Origin: an uncultured Alphaproteobacteria bacterium
GTDB taxonomy: Bacteria > Pseudomonadota > Alphaproteobacteria > RF32 > CAG-239
Assembly (NCBI GenBank): GCA_944392275.1
Contig: CALXWA010000002.1
Coordinates: 124,001 to 188,000 of the forward strand
Reading direction: 5' to 3'
Length of the DNA: 64,000 nucleotides
Shown: one piece after another, positions 54,318 to 63,383 of the stretch
How the letters are laid out: every line of letters starts with the position of its first letter
Numbering within the stretch: position 1 is the stretch's first letter
Notes under the pieces: model-generated
What the model saw: only the letters and a program-made list of their open reading frames with translations
Database searches by the model: none
Told to the model about the DNA's origin: nothing
Made by a program: the position numbers and the translations under genes

Positions 54318-55556
54318 TTAGGCTATTCCTTTGTATTTTTTTGCGGCAATTTCTAAGAGCTGTGGTTTGGTCAGAGAAAAATTGCTGTCAATCCAAGTTT
54401 GTTCCAGCTCTTTAAGAATAACACCAATCTTTTGAGATTCAGAGGTTCCCTGATCAAGAATATCTCGTCCCTTGAGCGGAAAAGTCGGTGTTTCACAACG
54501 ATTAATCTCTGAAATTATTGCTTGCAAATTGTTAATATTTTGCCGATTAAGAGACAATAAAATAATCAGTTTATTAATGCAAAAATCTTTGCCATAGCGA
54601 TAAACTAATTTGGGGAGATTGGATAAAGACAAAAAGTCCGATAATTTAACATCCTTTCTGGCCCAATCGACAAAGCTTTGGCGTTCTTTTTTGCTGAGAC
54701 GAAGTCTGGTGGCCATGTTTTCGGCCAATTCAACATCCGGATCATATATAACAAATAAGCGACGCAAACTACTTACCGGAATATTTTCTTTGGTAACCAA
54801 TTCAATCAGAAAGTCTAAATTTTCTATATTTTTGGCTTGGGGCATAATGTAGCCGAGAATGTTGTATTCATGCATTATCAAAAGAGTTTTTACAACATTG
54901 GGGGTTAATAAAATTTTGAAGAGTTCATCCCGAATTCTTTCCATGGAAAGTTTGGTCAGGCCTTCACTGTTTTCAACACAAGCTTGAAGTGCTTTCTTGT
55001 CAATCGGTCCTTTGCCGAAAATCGAATAAAAACGAAAGAATCTTAAAATGCGTAGATAGTCTTCCGTAATTCTTTGCGACGGAATACCGATAAAACGGAC
55101 AACACCGTTCTCAAGGTCTTTAATCCCATCATAATAATCAAAGACATTTCCTTTTTCATCGGCATAGACCGCATTGATGGTTAAATCACGCCGAGAAGCG
55201 TCTTCTTCCCAATTGTCCGTAAATTCAACTTCCGTATGGCGGCCATCTGTTTTGATATCTTTGCGAAGCGATGTAACTTCTAACACTTTATTGCCGATTA
55301 TGACGCCGACCGTTCCGTATTTTATCCCTATCGGGACGGTCTTTATCCCTTCTTCTTCACAAGCTTCAACCAATTCATCAGGGTTTAGATCTGTTGCAAA
55401 ATCCAAATCTCCGCCGCTAATACCGCATAGGGCATCTCTTACGGCACCCCCGACAAAACGCAAAACGCCACCGTGTTTTTCAACGACGGAAAAAAGCTTT
55501 AATTCTTGCGGACTATGAATAATTTTATGTATATCGAGATAATTGTCTTTAATCAT
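54318..55556 (-). CDS. cca: CCA tRNA nucleotidyltransferase / poly(A) polymerase family
   Basis: This 412-aa class II nucleotidyltransferase has the head motif GGAVRDALCGISGGDLDFATD with the catalytic Asp pair, the RRDLTINA block (ASRRDLTINAVYAD) and the ERIRDELFKIL element. It adds or repairs CCA at tRNA 3' ends. This fits the tRNA-Ala here, which has an encoded CCA needing only repair. The bacterial poly(A) polymerase PcnB is the alternative, but the short neck and the alphaproteobacterial type favour CCA-adding activity. Confidence 0.85.
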   Translation of the reverse strand: MIKDNYLDIHKIIHSPQELKLFSVVEKHGGVLRFVGGAVRDALCGISGGDLDFATDLNPDELVEACEEEGIKTVPIGIKYGTVGVIIGNKVLEVTSLRKDIKTDGRHTEVEFTDNWEEDASRRDLTINAVYADEKGNVFDYYDGIKDLENGVVRFIGIPSQRITEDYLRILRFFRFYSIFGKGPIDKKALQACVENSEGLTKLSMERIRDELFKILLTPNVVKTLLIMHEYNILGYIMPQAKNIENLDFLIELVTKENIPVSSLRRLFVIYDPDVELAENMATRLRLSKKERQSFVDWARKDVKLSDFLSLSNLPKLVYRYGKDFCINKLIILLSLNRQNINNLQAIISEINRCETPTFPLKGRDILDQGTSESQKIGVILKELEQTWIDSNFSLTKPQLLEIAAKKYKGIA

Positions 55557-55656
55557 TTTGATACTCTAATTGAAAAATTTTTATTGAAGTTAACAGTTTT
55601 TATATTTTTTTCAATTACTATTGTGTTAAATTTAACTTAAGTGTGAGTATTTAGGA

Positions 55657-56172
55657 ATGAAAAAGTTTTTATTTTTTATAGGTTTAGCCTTTTTGGGGAT
55701 GAGCTCCGCCGCACAAGCAGCCGCTCCGCAAATGATTGGAGAATATGATGACTGGATTGCTTATTATTATCGTGATTCTGCCGGTCCGGTTTGTTATATG
55801 GCTTCTGTCCCCAAAAAAGATGAAGGAAAATACACCAAACGTGGCGATATTTATGTTGTTGTAACCCATCGCCCCAAAGAAAACAGTTATGATGTTGTTA
55901 ATATTAACGCCGGATATACTTATAAACCCGATGCAAAAGTAACCATAAAAATCGGAGCAAAAACATTTGATCGAATCTTCACCTCCGGTGATAAAGCTTG
56001 GTCCGTCAGCGAAAAGGTTGATAAAGAAATCGTCGCGGCGATGAAAAGAGGCAGCCGCATGATTGTTCACGGAACTTCCAGCCGTGGGACCAAGACCAAA
56101 GACACCTATTCTTTGGCTGGTTTTTCCAGTGCATATAAAGCAATCAGCAACAAATGTAAAAGACAAAAATAA
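55657..56172 (+). CDS. Invasion-associated locus B (IalB) family protein
   Basis: This 171-aa exported protein has a signal peptide (about 1-21, ending QAA). The mature domain has the IalB pattern: DDWIAYYYRD near the N-terminus, CYMASVPKKDEG, and C-terminal repeats FTSGDKAWS and MKRGSRMIVHGTSSRGT. Family members are periplasmic or outer-membrane proteins of alphaproteobacteria, best known in Bartonella invasion, but most are non-pathogenic. Two Cys (near residues 48 and 168) may form a disulfide. The stop overlaps rlmN (TAATG). Confidence 0.85.
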   Translation: MKKFLFFIGLAFLGMSSAAQAAAPQMIGEYDDWIAYYYRDSAGPVCYMASVPKKDEGKYTKRGDIYVVVTHRPKENSYDVVNINAGYTYKPDAKVTIKIGAKTFDRIFTSGDKAWSVSEKVDKEIVAAMKRGSRMIVHGTSSRGTKTKDTYSLAGFSSAYKAISNKCKRQK

Positions 56173-57239
56173 TGGCAAAAACAGAACTTATCGGTCTTTC
56201 TAAAGAAGAAATTGCACAAGAAATTGCCAAAATCGGTGAAAAACCTTTCCGTGCAAAGCAATTGTGGCAATGGCTCTATTTGAAAGGGGTTACCGATTTT
56301 GATAAAATGAGTAATCTTTCAAAAGAGTTACGTGCAAAATTGAAAGAAAATTATTCTATTACTCGGCCGAAGATTGTTGCCGAACAAATTTCTAAAGACA
56401 AAACCCATAAATGGTTATTGGAGTTTTCTGACGGGCAAAGAATCGAAACCGTTTATATCCCTGAGGAAGATCGCGGAGCTGTTTGTATTTCAACACAAGT
56501 GGGATGTGCCGTTGGATGCAAGTTTTGCCATACGGGAAGCCAAAAAATTACCCGTAATTTGACGGCCGGCGAAATTGTTTCCCAATTTATGGTTGCTCGT
56601 GATGCTTATCAAGAATGGCCAACCCCAACGGATGAGACCCGATATTTATCCAATATTGTGGTTATGGGCATGGGAGAACCCTTGCATAATCCGGAAAATG
56701 TTGTAAAGGCTTTGAAAATTTTATCTGACGGGGAAGGTATTGCTATTTCAAAACGGAAGATAACCCTTTCGACTTCCGGAATTGCCCCAAAGATCCCTTT
56801 GGTTGCAACAGATATTGGTGTTAAATTGGCAATTAGTTTACACGCCCCAAACAACGAAAAACGTTCGCAAATTATGCCGATTAATGATCGCTATCCCTTG
56901 GAAGAGGTTATGAAAGCCTGCCAAGAATACCAAAGACTGTCCGGACACAACCGCTTTATTACTTTTGAATATTTAATGCTTAAAGATTTTAATGATACTC
57001 CGGATGATGCCCATGAATTGATTGAGCTCATGAAAAAATATAAAATCGGGGCAAAGTTTAATCTTATCCCCTTTAATCCATGGCCGGGATGCTCTTATGA
57101 ACCAAGCTCCAATAATCGGGTACGTGCTTTTTCCAAATTATTGGAAGATGCCGGGTATGAGGCCCCTATTCGTGTTGCTCGCGGTCAGGATATTTTAGCG
57201 GCTTGCGGTCAATTGAAATCAAAGAAAAGTCTTGATTAA
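56172..57239 (+). CDS. rlmN: 23S rRNA/tRNA (adenine-2-C)-methyltransferase RlmN
   Basis: This 355-aa radical SAM enzyme methylates C2 of A2503 in 23S rRNA and A37 in tRNAs. The 4Fe-4S motif CAVGCKFCHTG (CxxxCxxC), the GMGEPLHN element and the C-terminal CGQL region (ARGQDILAACGQLKSKK with the second catalytic Cys) are visible. It overlaps the IalB gene by 1 bp and the convergent yraN gene by 4 bp. Confidence 0.95.
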   Translation: MAKTELIGLSKEEIAQEIAKIGEKPFRAKQLWQWLYLKGVTDFDKMSNLSKELRAKLKENYSITRPKIVAEQISKDKTHKWLLEFSDGQRIETVYIPEEDRGAVCISTQVGCAVGCKFCHTGSQKITRNLTAGEIVSQFMVARDAYQEWPTPTDETRYLSNIVVMGMGEPLHNPENVVKALKILSDGEGIAISKRKITLSTSGIAPKIPLVATDIGVKLAISLHAPNNEKRSQIMPINDRYPLEEVMKACQEYQRLSGHNRFITFEYLMLKDFNDTPDDAHELIELMKKYKIGAKFNLIPFNPWPGCSYEPSSNNRVRAFSKLLEDAGYEAPIRVARGQDILAACGQLKSKKSLD

Positions 57240-57619
57240 AACGCATTTTTAAGATGATGGATTTGTAAAGGAAAACAAACCAAAACCGCATCAAAACGGA
57301 CGTTTTTCTTTTGCCATTGCGGATAGCGTGCCAAAAAAGCCTCTGCGGCAAGACGTATTCGTTGTTGCTGTTTTGGTAAAATGGCATAGGCGGCTTGCTC
57401 AAAAGATTGTCTGGTTTTGACTTCAACAAACACAATTGTATTTTTGCGAGATACGATTAGATCAATTTCTCCGGCATGGGTTCCCTTGCCGGTAATGTAA
57501 TTTTTTGCAACATAGCGGTACCCATGGAACAAAAGGTACACCAATGCTATTTTTTCGGCCCAATGACCTTTGGTGTAGTTATTTTTCTTTGAGGCGTAGT
57601 GCCAAGGAATAAACATCAT
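57236..57619 (-). CDS. yraN: YraN family nuclease-fold protein
   Basis: This ~127-aa protein has the UPF0102/YraN fold: GHWAEKIALVYLLFHGYR, GEIDLIVSRKNTIVFVEVKTRQ with the PD-(D/E)XK-like Asp, Glu and Lys, and FDAVLV. It is a putative Holliday-junction-type or nucleic-acid nuclease of unproven role, usually next to rsmI. The start at 57619 overlaps the rsmI 3' end by 41 bp; frames further upstream lie wholly inside rsmI. Confidence 0.85.
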   Translation of the reverse strand: MMFIPWHYASKKNNYTKGHWAEKIALVYLLFHGYRYVAKNYITGKGTHAGEIDLIVSRKNTIVFVEVKTRQSFEQAAYAILPKQQQRIRLAAEAFLARYPQWQKKNVRFDAVLVCFPLQIHHLKNAF

Positions 57620-58409
57620 TTTTATTGAGTCCGTATGTTGCAACGATTGTTTTGACGGCGGTTTTAAGGCTTGACTTGGCAAGCTCTTGTTGTAGTGCTT
57701 GTTCAACTTCTTTGAGTGAGGTTTCTTGTTCTATGGGTGGGGCAATCATTAATACCATCTCGCCTTTGGGTTCATTTTCGGTAAAGTGAGAAATAAGCTC
57801 TTCTGCCGTCCCGTTCACACATTCCTCATAAATTTTGGTTATTTCTCTGGCTACCGATATCTCTCTGGAACCAAAAACCTCGGCTACAACATGTAATGTT
57901 TTGACTATTCGATTGGCCGTTTCATAAAAAATCAACGTCGTATCAATGTTTTTTACCTTGTTAAAGGCATCGAATCGAGCTTTATCTTTATTGGGAACAA
58001 AACCCGAAAACATAAAAGAGTTGGTCGGCAAGCCGGAAAGCTGCAATGCACAAATTAGGGCACACGGTCCGGGAATCGTGCAATAGTAAATTCCCTCTTC
58101 CTTGCAATGACGAATTAATTTGTACCCCGGATCTGAAATCAACGGACACCCGGCATCACTTACCTGAGCAACACTTTTCCCTTCTTTAACCAACTCTATG
58201 ACTTTTAGTAATTGTTCATCCTCATTATGGTCATGCAAAGAAATAAATGTTTTTTTAAGATTAATGTTTAATAATGAAAGAAGTTTCTTTGTGACACGCG
58301 TGTCCTCACAGGCAATGACATCGGCTTGTTCTAATGTTTCTACAGCACGAGAAGATATGTCCTTCAAATTGCCTATGGGAGTGGCTACAATGTAAATACC
58401 GTTTTTCAT
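57579..58409 (-). CDS. rsmI: 16S rRNA 2'-O-ribose C1402 methyltransferase RsmI
   Basis: This 276-aa tetrapyrrole-methylase-fold enzyme methylates C1402 of 16S rRNA. GIYIVATPIGNLKDISSRA, ACEDTRVTKKLL, VSDAGCPLISDPGYKL and IPGPCALICALQLSGLPT are characteristic. It heads a small minus-strand unit with yraN and is divergent from the LppC-like lipoprotein gene, a common alphaproteobacterial arrangement. Confidence 0.95.
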   Translation of the reverse strand: MKNGIYIVATPIGNLKDISSRAVETLEQADVIACEDTRVTKKLLSLLNINLKKTFISLHDHNEDEQLLKVIELVKEGKSVAQVSDAGCPLISDPGYKLIRHCKEEGIYYCTIPGPCALICALQLSGLPTNSFMFSGFVPNKDKARFDAFNKVKNIDTTLIFYETANRIVKTLHVVAEVFGSREISVAREITKIYEECVNGTAEELISHFTENEPKGEMVLMIAPPIEQETSLKEVEQALQQELAKSSLKTAVKTIVATYGLNKNDVYSLALRLKEK

Positions 58410-58480
58410 GAGAGTTGTTTTGACTTTCTGTAAAATTTAAATTAAAACTGCGTATAGATTGTTTTATATTTTGGGATAAA

Positions 58481-59941
58481 ATGCAAGTGTTTAAAAAATT
58501 TCGATTGGCTTTCTTTTGTTTGTTTCTTAGCGGCTGTTTTTCCAGTGGCGGTGTTCTTGATGACGGCGGAACAAAGGAAGTAAATACCGATATCAGCGAT
58601 ATTAATATTACCTCTTCGAGCAATTTTCGGGTCGGTGTTTTGTTGCCTTTAACCGGTCCTGCCAGCCAATATGGAGCCGGACTGCGTAATGCTTCTATGT
58701 TGGCTTTGGAAGATATTCATAACGATAATCTTATTTTGCAATATTATGACACACAGAGTACTCCCAGCGGAGCCCGAATTGCCGTTAACAATGCTATTTC
58801 TCAAAATTCTGATTTGATTATCGGACCTTTAATGAGTTCCGAAGTTCAAGCTATTGCAACCGACACGATTTATCAAGGGGTTCCCGTTATTGCTTTTTCT
58901 ACAGCTCAGGAGGTGCTCCAGCCTACAGTCTATACATTAGGTTTGTTGGTTGAAGAACAAGTTGATCGAATTATGACTTTTGCCGCACAAAAAGGACGTA
59001 AAAATTTTGCCCTTCTGATTCCGGATAACGGAACCGGTACCGCCGTAGCTAAAGCCGCCGTAAAATCGGCTAAGAAAAACGGCGTGCATGTCCGTGTTAT
59101 CGGATATTATGAACCAAACACTTCTGATTTTGGCAATATCATTAAACAAATGACCGATTATCAGGAACGACACGGTCGTTTGGCCCGCCTTAAAGCAAAT
59201 CTCCAATACAAAGCTAACAATGGAGATATGCAAGCCAAACAAGATTTGCAAAAACTTGCAACCAAAGAAGGGTTGGGCGATGTTGGATTTGATGCCGTGC
59301 TCATTCCTGAATATGGAGCAAAGTTGACATCGGCTATCTCTATGTTTGCTTATTTTGATGTTTCTTACCCTGATGTCCAGTTTTTGGGAACCTCTATTTG
59401 GGAAAACAGTCGGTTGAATAAAGAATCGGCCATCATCGGAAGTTGGTACCCGGCTCTGTCGCGTAGTTATAGTACTTATTTTTCAAATAAGTATACCAGC
59501 ATCTTTGGAAAAAAACCAAGCAGTTTGTTCTCTTTTGCTTATGATGCCGTTGCTCTTGCCAATGAAGTTTCTAAACAAGACAAAGAAAATATTAATAAGG
59601 CAATTACAAACCCTGACGGATATTCCGGAATTAATGGTCCTTTCCGTTTGTTTGAAGACGGAACAAATCAGCATAGTTTAGATGTTATTGAGGTACGGTC
59701 AAACGGCGATGTTATTATTGATGCCGCTCCGAGAATGTTTGCCGATGATGGAAACTCGACAAGACTGGAAGATATTGAAATTGATGAGGATTTTGTATCT
59801 CCCTTGATTTATGGAAAAGATGTTTCCACCGCTCAATTGCAAATTTTTGGCAAAGTGTTACCGGCCGAAAATCAAACTCTCCGTGTTAGGGATCCGGATA
59901 AAGAAAAAGAAGAGTTATCCCGTCTGGGAATAGCGGAATAA
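58481..59941 (+). CDS. LppC/LpoA-like penicillin-binding protein activator lipoprotein
   Basis: This 486-aa lipoprotein has the lipobox LSGC with Cys19. A periplasmic-binding-protein (type I) fold of the LppC family follows: FRVGVLLPLTGPASQYGAGLRNASMLA, IGPLMSSEVQAIA, FALLIPDNGTGTAVA and FDAVLIPEYGAKL. In E. coli the LpoA C-terminal domain of this fold activates PBP1A. The pairing rsmI-yraN-LppC is common. It could serve the class A PBP encoded at 35918. Confidence 0.88.
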   Translation: MQVFKKFRLAFFCLFLSGCFSSGGVLDDGGTKEVNTDISDINITSSSNFRVGVLLPLTGPASQYGAGLRNASMLALEDIHNDNLILQYYDTQSTPSGARIAVNNAISQNSDLIIGPLMSSEVQAIATDTIYQGVPVIAFSTAQEVLQPTVYTLGLLVEEQVDRIMTFAAQKGRKNFALLIPDNGTGTAVAKAAVKSAKKNGVHVRVIGYYEPNTSDFGNIIKQMTDYQERHGRLARLKANLQYKANNGDMQAKQDLQKLATKEGLGDVGFDAVLIPEYGAKLTSAISMFAYFDVSYPDVQFLGTSIWENSRLNKESAIIGSWYPALSRSYSTYFSNKYTSIFGKKPSSLFSFAYDAVALANEVSKQDKENINKAITNPDGYSGINGPFRLFEDGTNQHSLDVIEVRSNGDVIIDAAPRMFADDGNSTRLEDIEIDEDFVSPLIYGKDVSTAQLQIFGKVLPAENQTLRVRDPDKEKEELSRLGIAE

Positions 59942-59964
59942 GATTTCATAAAATTAACACGATT

Positions 59965-59994
59965 TTGACTTGAAAAATTATGCCGTTCTGTTAT
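59965..59994 (+). promoter_or_regulatory. Promoter for the SRP RNA
   Basis: TTGACT (59965-59970) and TGTTAT (59989-59994) are 18 nt apart, placing the start about 60001-60006, where the RNA begins. Confidence 0.55.
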
Positions 59995-60005
59995 TTATAA
60001 ACTTC

Positions 60006-60097
60006 GGAGGACGGCGGGCTGACGCTTCGCCAACCCGGTCAGGTCCGGAAGGAAGCAGCCGTAACGACTGTTGTCAGGGTCGCGGTTCTCCACCACT
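60006..60097 (+). ncRNA. ffs: Signal recognition particle RNA (4.5S type)
   Basis: The conserved apical domain GGTCAGGTCCGGAAGGAAGC (60037-60056, with the GGAA tetraloop) is followed by AGCCGTAACGACTG and TGTCAGGGTCGCGG. The 5' GGAGGAC pairs with the 3' GTTCTCC (60085-60091). It binds Ffh to guide ribosomes to the membrane. Its place just upstream of dnaX matches many bacteria. Confidence 0.93.
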
Positions 60098-60114
60098 TTA
60101 TTTAGGTTGTGCAA

Positions 60115-61854
60115 ATGGCTGAAGATACGATTACGGAAAATAACGAAGATAAACAATATGTTGTTTTAGCTCGAAAATATCGTCCGCAGAATTTTAATGA
60201 GCTTCTTGGGCAAGAAGCCTTGGTTCGGACATTGACCAATGCTATCCAAAACAATCGTATTCACCATGCCTACATTTTAACCGGAATTCGCGGTGTCGGG
60301 AAAACAACAACGGCTCGTATTATTGCTCGGGCTCTGAACTGTACCGGGAAAGACGGACACGGCGGTCCCACCATTAATCCATGCGGAATTTGTGAAAATT
60401 GTCGTGCAATTGCGGCTTCTCGTCATATTGATGTTTTGGAATTGGATGCCGCTTCACGTACCGGGGTCGATGATATTCGTGAAATTTTGGATGGTGTGCG
60501 TTATAAACCGACGAATGCTCGTTATAAAGTTTACATTATTGACGAAGTGCACATGCTTTCTAAAAATGCTTTTAATGCCTTGCTTAAGACGTTAGAAGAG
60601 CCGCCTTCTCATGTTATTTTTATTTTTGCCACAACCGAAATTCGAAAAGTTCCCATTACGGTTTTGTCTCGGTGCCAACGTTTTGACTTGCAACGTTTGT
60701 CTGTTGATACGCTGGTTAACCACTTTAAGAATATTATTCAAAAAGAAAATTTGAAAGCAGACGATGAGGCTTTGCATATTATTGCAAAGGCCGCTGATGG
60801 TTCTTGCCGGGACGGGTTGTCTTTGCTGGATCAAGCAATTTCTTTGGGTTGCGGTGAAGTTAAGACCGATATTGTTCGTAACATGATTGGGCTGGCAGAT
60901 CGTACTCAGACCTTTGATTTATTTGAAAATTTGCTCTCCGGAAAAACGGAAAACGTTATATCCTCTTTGGCCGAGCAATATAAAAACGGGGCTAATCCGG
61001 TTACGGTTTTACAAGATTTAATCAATACCACACATATGATTGCAAAGGCTAAAATTGTTCCTTCCAGTATTGAAAATGATGATCTTTCTGAAAACGAAAA
61101 AGATCTTTGCAAAAAGCTTGCTCCGAATGTTTCAATCGCTGTTTTATCTAAAATTTGGCAGATGATGCTTAAAGGATTGAATGAGCTTTACAGTGCTCCG
61201 GTACAAATTGATGCTCTGGAGATGATTTTAATTCGGATTGCTTATTCTGCCGCTTTACCTACGCCGTTTGAAATTTTAAATGACGTAAAAAAAAACTCTA
61301 ATTTAAGCCCCCTTTCTTTGAGTGAAAACAAGGCTCCGGCGGTAGATGTTGCTCCGAAAATAACGCCTTCCGTTTTGCAAACTCCCTTGGAAAACAGTCA
61401 AGAAAAGGCTCCCGGAGTTGCCATCAATTCTGTTGATGAATTGATTACCTCTTTAGAGGCGGAAAAAAAAATGCTTTTTATTTATACGTTAAAAAATGAT
61501 GTTTCAATCAGCGAATTTCATAACGGATATATTAAAATGGCAATCTCGGACAAAGTCTCCGGTGATTTTTTGCTTAATTTACAAAAGTTTTTGCAGGAAA
61601 AAAGCGGCATCACTTGGGAGATTGAAACGGTTCGCGGATCTTTGGGAGAAACAATAGCCCAAAAAGAAAAAGCAAAAGACGAGCAAAATAAAAAAAATGT
61701 TTCTGACTTGCCTTTGGTCAAAGCAATTTTGGCGGAATTCTCCGGAGCAAAGATTGAAACTCTGACACGGAAAATTAATAAAGAACTGGCGGATGAGGTT
61801 AGCGATAGTTCTTTTGAGGATAATGATAACCCTTATTTTGAAGAGTATAATTAA
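60115..61854 (+). CDS. dnaX: DNA polymerase III subunits gamma/tau
   Basis: This ~579-aa clamp-loader ATPase has YRPQNFNELLGQ, Walker A GIRGVGKTTTARIIA, the four-Cys zinc module (LNCTGK ... CGICENC), Walker B YIIDEVHML and SRC arginine-finger region (VLSRCQRF). The C-terminal part (about 380-579) is short but contains a domain that could serve tau functions. No clear programmed frameshift signal was seen. The ATG at 60115 follows the SRP RNA; a GTG two codons earlier is possible. Its stop is 4 bp before ybaB. Confidence 0.95.
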   Translation: MAEDTITENNEDKQYVVLARKYRPQNFNELLGQEALVRTLTNAIQNNRIHHAYILTGIRGVGKTTTARIIARALNCTGKDGHGGPTINPCGICENCRAIAASRHIDVLELDAASRTGVDDIREILDGVRYKPTNARYKVYIIDEVHMLSKNAFNALLKTLEEPPSHVIFIFATTEIRKVPITVLSRCQRFDLQRLSVDTLVNHFKNIIQKENLKADDEALHIIAKAADGSCRDGLSLLDQAISLGCGEVKTDIVRNMIGLADRTQTFDLFENLLSGKTENVISSLAEQYKNGANPVTVLQDLINTTHMIAKAKIVPSSIENDDLSENEKDLCKKLAPNVSIAVLSKIWQMMLKGLNELYSAPVQIDALEMILIRIAYSAALPTPFEILNDVKKNSNLSPLSLSENKAPAVDVAPKITPSVLQTPLENSQEKAPGVAINSVDELITSLEAEKKMLFIYTLKNDVSISEFHNGYIKMAISDKVSGDFLLNLQKFLQEKSGITWEIETVRGSLGETIAQKEKAKDEQNKKNVSDLPLVKAILAEFSGAKIETLTRKINKELADEVSDSSFEDNDNPYFEEYN

Positions 61855-61858
61855 AAAA

Positions 61859-62179
61859 ATGATGAATATTCAAGGGATTATGAAACAAGCACAAGCCATG
61901 CAAAAAAAGATGGAAGAAATGCAAGAAAAGTTGGCTCAAGAAGAAGTTATCGGGACCAGCGGCGGCGGAATGGTATCTGTTGTTTTGAACGGAAAATATG
62001 AAATGAAAAAAATTTCTTTAGATAAGTCTTTGATTGTTGCCGATGAAGTCGATATTTTAGAGGATTTAATTTTAGCGGCCTATAATGACGCTAAAGGAAA
62101 AGTTGATGCCAAAATGCAATCTAGTGTTGCCGATGTTACCGGTGGGTTGAACCTCGGCGGATTGAAACTTCCCTTTTAG
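61859..62179 (+). CDS. ybaB: YbaB/EbfC nucleoid-associated protein
   Basis: This 106-aa DNA-binding protein has the N-terminal helix MKQAQAMQKKMEEMQEKLA, the GGGMVSVVLNGKYEMKKISLD strands and the Gly-rich C-terminus GGLNLGGLKLPF. It is a dimeric nucleoid protein that often lies between dnaX and recR. The first of two adjacent ATGs (61859) is chosen. It is 13 bp before recR. Confidence 0.94.
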   Translation: MMNIQGIMKQAQAMQKKMEEMQEKLAQEEVIGTSGGGMVSVVLNGKYEMKKISLDKSLIVADEVDILEDLILAAYNDAKGKVDAKMQSSVADVTGGLNLGGLKLPF

Positions 62180-62192
62180 ATAGGATTTTTCC

Positions 62193-62786
62193 ATGGCCGG
62201 TACCGAAATTGAAAAGCTGATTAAGCTGGTTGCAAAGCTACCATCTTTGGGGACAAGGTCCGCAAGGCGTATTGTTTTGCAACTAATCAAAAAAAAGGAA
62301 GGATTGTTTGTTCCTTTAATCGAATCCATGCAAGAAGTTGCCGAGCACATTAAAATTTGTGAAATATGCGGAAATTTTGATACGACCTCCCCTTGTTCTA
62401 TTTGTTCTTCCCATAATCGAGATGACTCGATTTTGTGCGTTGTTCAAGACGTTGCCGATTTGTGGGCAATGGAGCGGGTTTCCTTTTTTAAGGGAAAATA
62501 TCATGTTTTAGGAGGTATTTTATCGGCTCTGGATGGGGTTGTTCCCGAAGACCTTAACATTGAGCCTCTTATATCAAGAATCGCTTCAGGAAACGTAAAA
62601 GAGGTTATTTTAGCATTGCCGGCAACCGTTGACGGACAAATCACCGCTCATTATCTTGTTTCTCGTTTAAAAGAGTTTGATGTTAAGGTCACAACTTTAG
62701 CTCAGGGAATACCAATGGGGGCTGAGTTAGACTATATGGATGAAGGAACAATTCAGTTGGCTTTGAACTCTAGAAAAACCATGTAA
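62193..62786 (+). CDS. recR: Recombination protein RecR
   Basis: This 197-aa protein has the N-terminal helix-hairpin-helix (IKLVAKLPSLGTRSARRI), the zinc finger CEICGNFDTTSPCSIC and a TOPRIM domain (LCVVQDVADLWAME, YHVLGGILSALDGVVPEDL). It acts with RecFO to load RecA at gaps; recF is present at 19719. A strong terminator follows. Confidence 0.96.
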   Translation: MAGTEIEKLIKLVAKLPSLGTRSARRIVLQLIKKKEGLFVPLIESMQEVAEHIKICEICGNFDTTSPCSICSSHNRDDSILCVVQDVADLWAMERVSFFKGKYHVLGGILSALDGVVPEDLNIEPLISRIASGNVKEVILALPATVDGQITAHYLVSRLKEFDVKVTTLAQGIPMGAELDYMDEGTIQLALNSRKTM

Positions 62787-62787
62787 A

Positions 62788-62830
62788 AAAAACCGCTTTT
62801 CAGAAAAATCTGAAGAGCGGTTCTTTATTT
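62788..62830 (+). terminator. Terminator of the dnaX-ybaB-recR operon
   Basis: AACCGCTTTTCAG (62791-62803) and CTGAAGAGCGGTT (62810-62822) form a 13-bp stem with one G-U pair, followed by CTTTATTT. Confidence 0.82.
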
Positions 62831-63251
62831 AAGCCTTTTTTAGGCTTAGAGTCGCAAAAACGACGAGACTCAAGCCAGCGTTTGCCACTGTGAGAATGGC
62901 ACATACTCTGTAAAAAGTTGTAATCCAAATCGGTATTTTACAAAGGAATTCAACCCCCGTTAGCAACCATGCTCCGCCAAACAATACGAGAAAGCATAGA
63001 TACATACTATTAGCAAAGTATTTAACATAACTTCTTTCTGTTGATGTTCTTACCTCAGCCCATGGCAACAACAAAAGCAGTATACAGAGGCCTCCTAATA
63101 GGTAGCCGACAACATTGATTGTTTGCATTAGTAACGGACTGAGAAATATTATTCCTTTGCCCTGGAGGATTGATACTAATCCGTATGCTACAACTCCTAC
63201 AAAACTTACCATGAAAAGAAAAAATCTTTTCTTTTTGTTAATTTTTTCCAT
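62829..63251 (-). CDS. Small integral membrane protein, four predicted helices
   Basis: This 140-aa protein has a charged MEKINKKKR start and four hydrophobic segments (about 10-26, 37-63, 80-99 and 113-136). No motif is recognised. It stands alone between the recR terminator and cvpA terminator. The function is unknown. Confidence 0.65.
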   Translation of the reverse strand: MEKINKKKRFFLFMVSFVGVVAYGLVSILQGKGIIFLSPLLMQTINVVGYLLGGLCILLLLLPWAEVRTSTERSYVKYFANSMYLCFLVLFGGAWLLTGVEFLCKIPIWITTFYRVCAILTVANAGLSLVVFATLSLKKA

Positions 63252-63352
63252 TTTTTTAATTTTTAATAGTTAATATAATTATATGTTTTATGTTTGTAGT
63301 ATACCTCTTTTGGGCTATAGAATCAACCCATCTTTTATGACTTTTTTGTTAC

Positions 63353-63383
63353 AAAAAATCCCCCTGTTTTAGGGGGATTTTTC
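63353..63383. terminator. Terminator of cvpA
   Basis: AAAAATCCCCCT (63354-63365) and AGGGGGATTTTT (63371-63382) form a perfect 12-bp stem with a 5-nt loop and T-runs on both strands; it lies right after the cvpA stop. Confidence 0.85.

Noticed and set aside
60115..61854. Programmed frameshift in dnaX
   Set aside because: No clear slippery A-run with downstream stem and early stop was found; one full-length frame fits.
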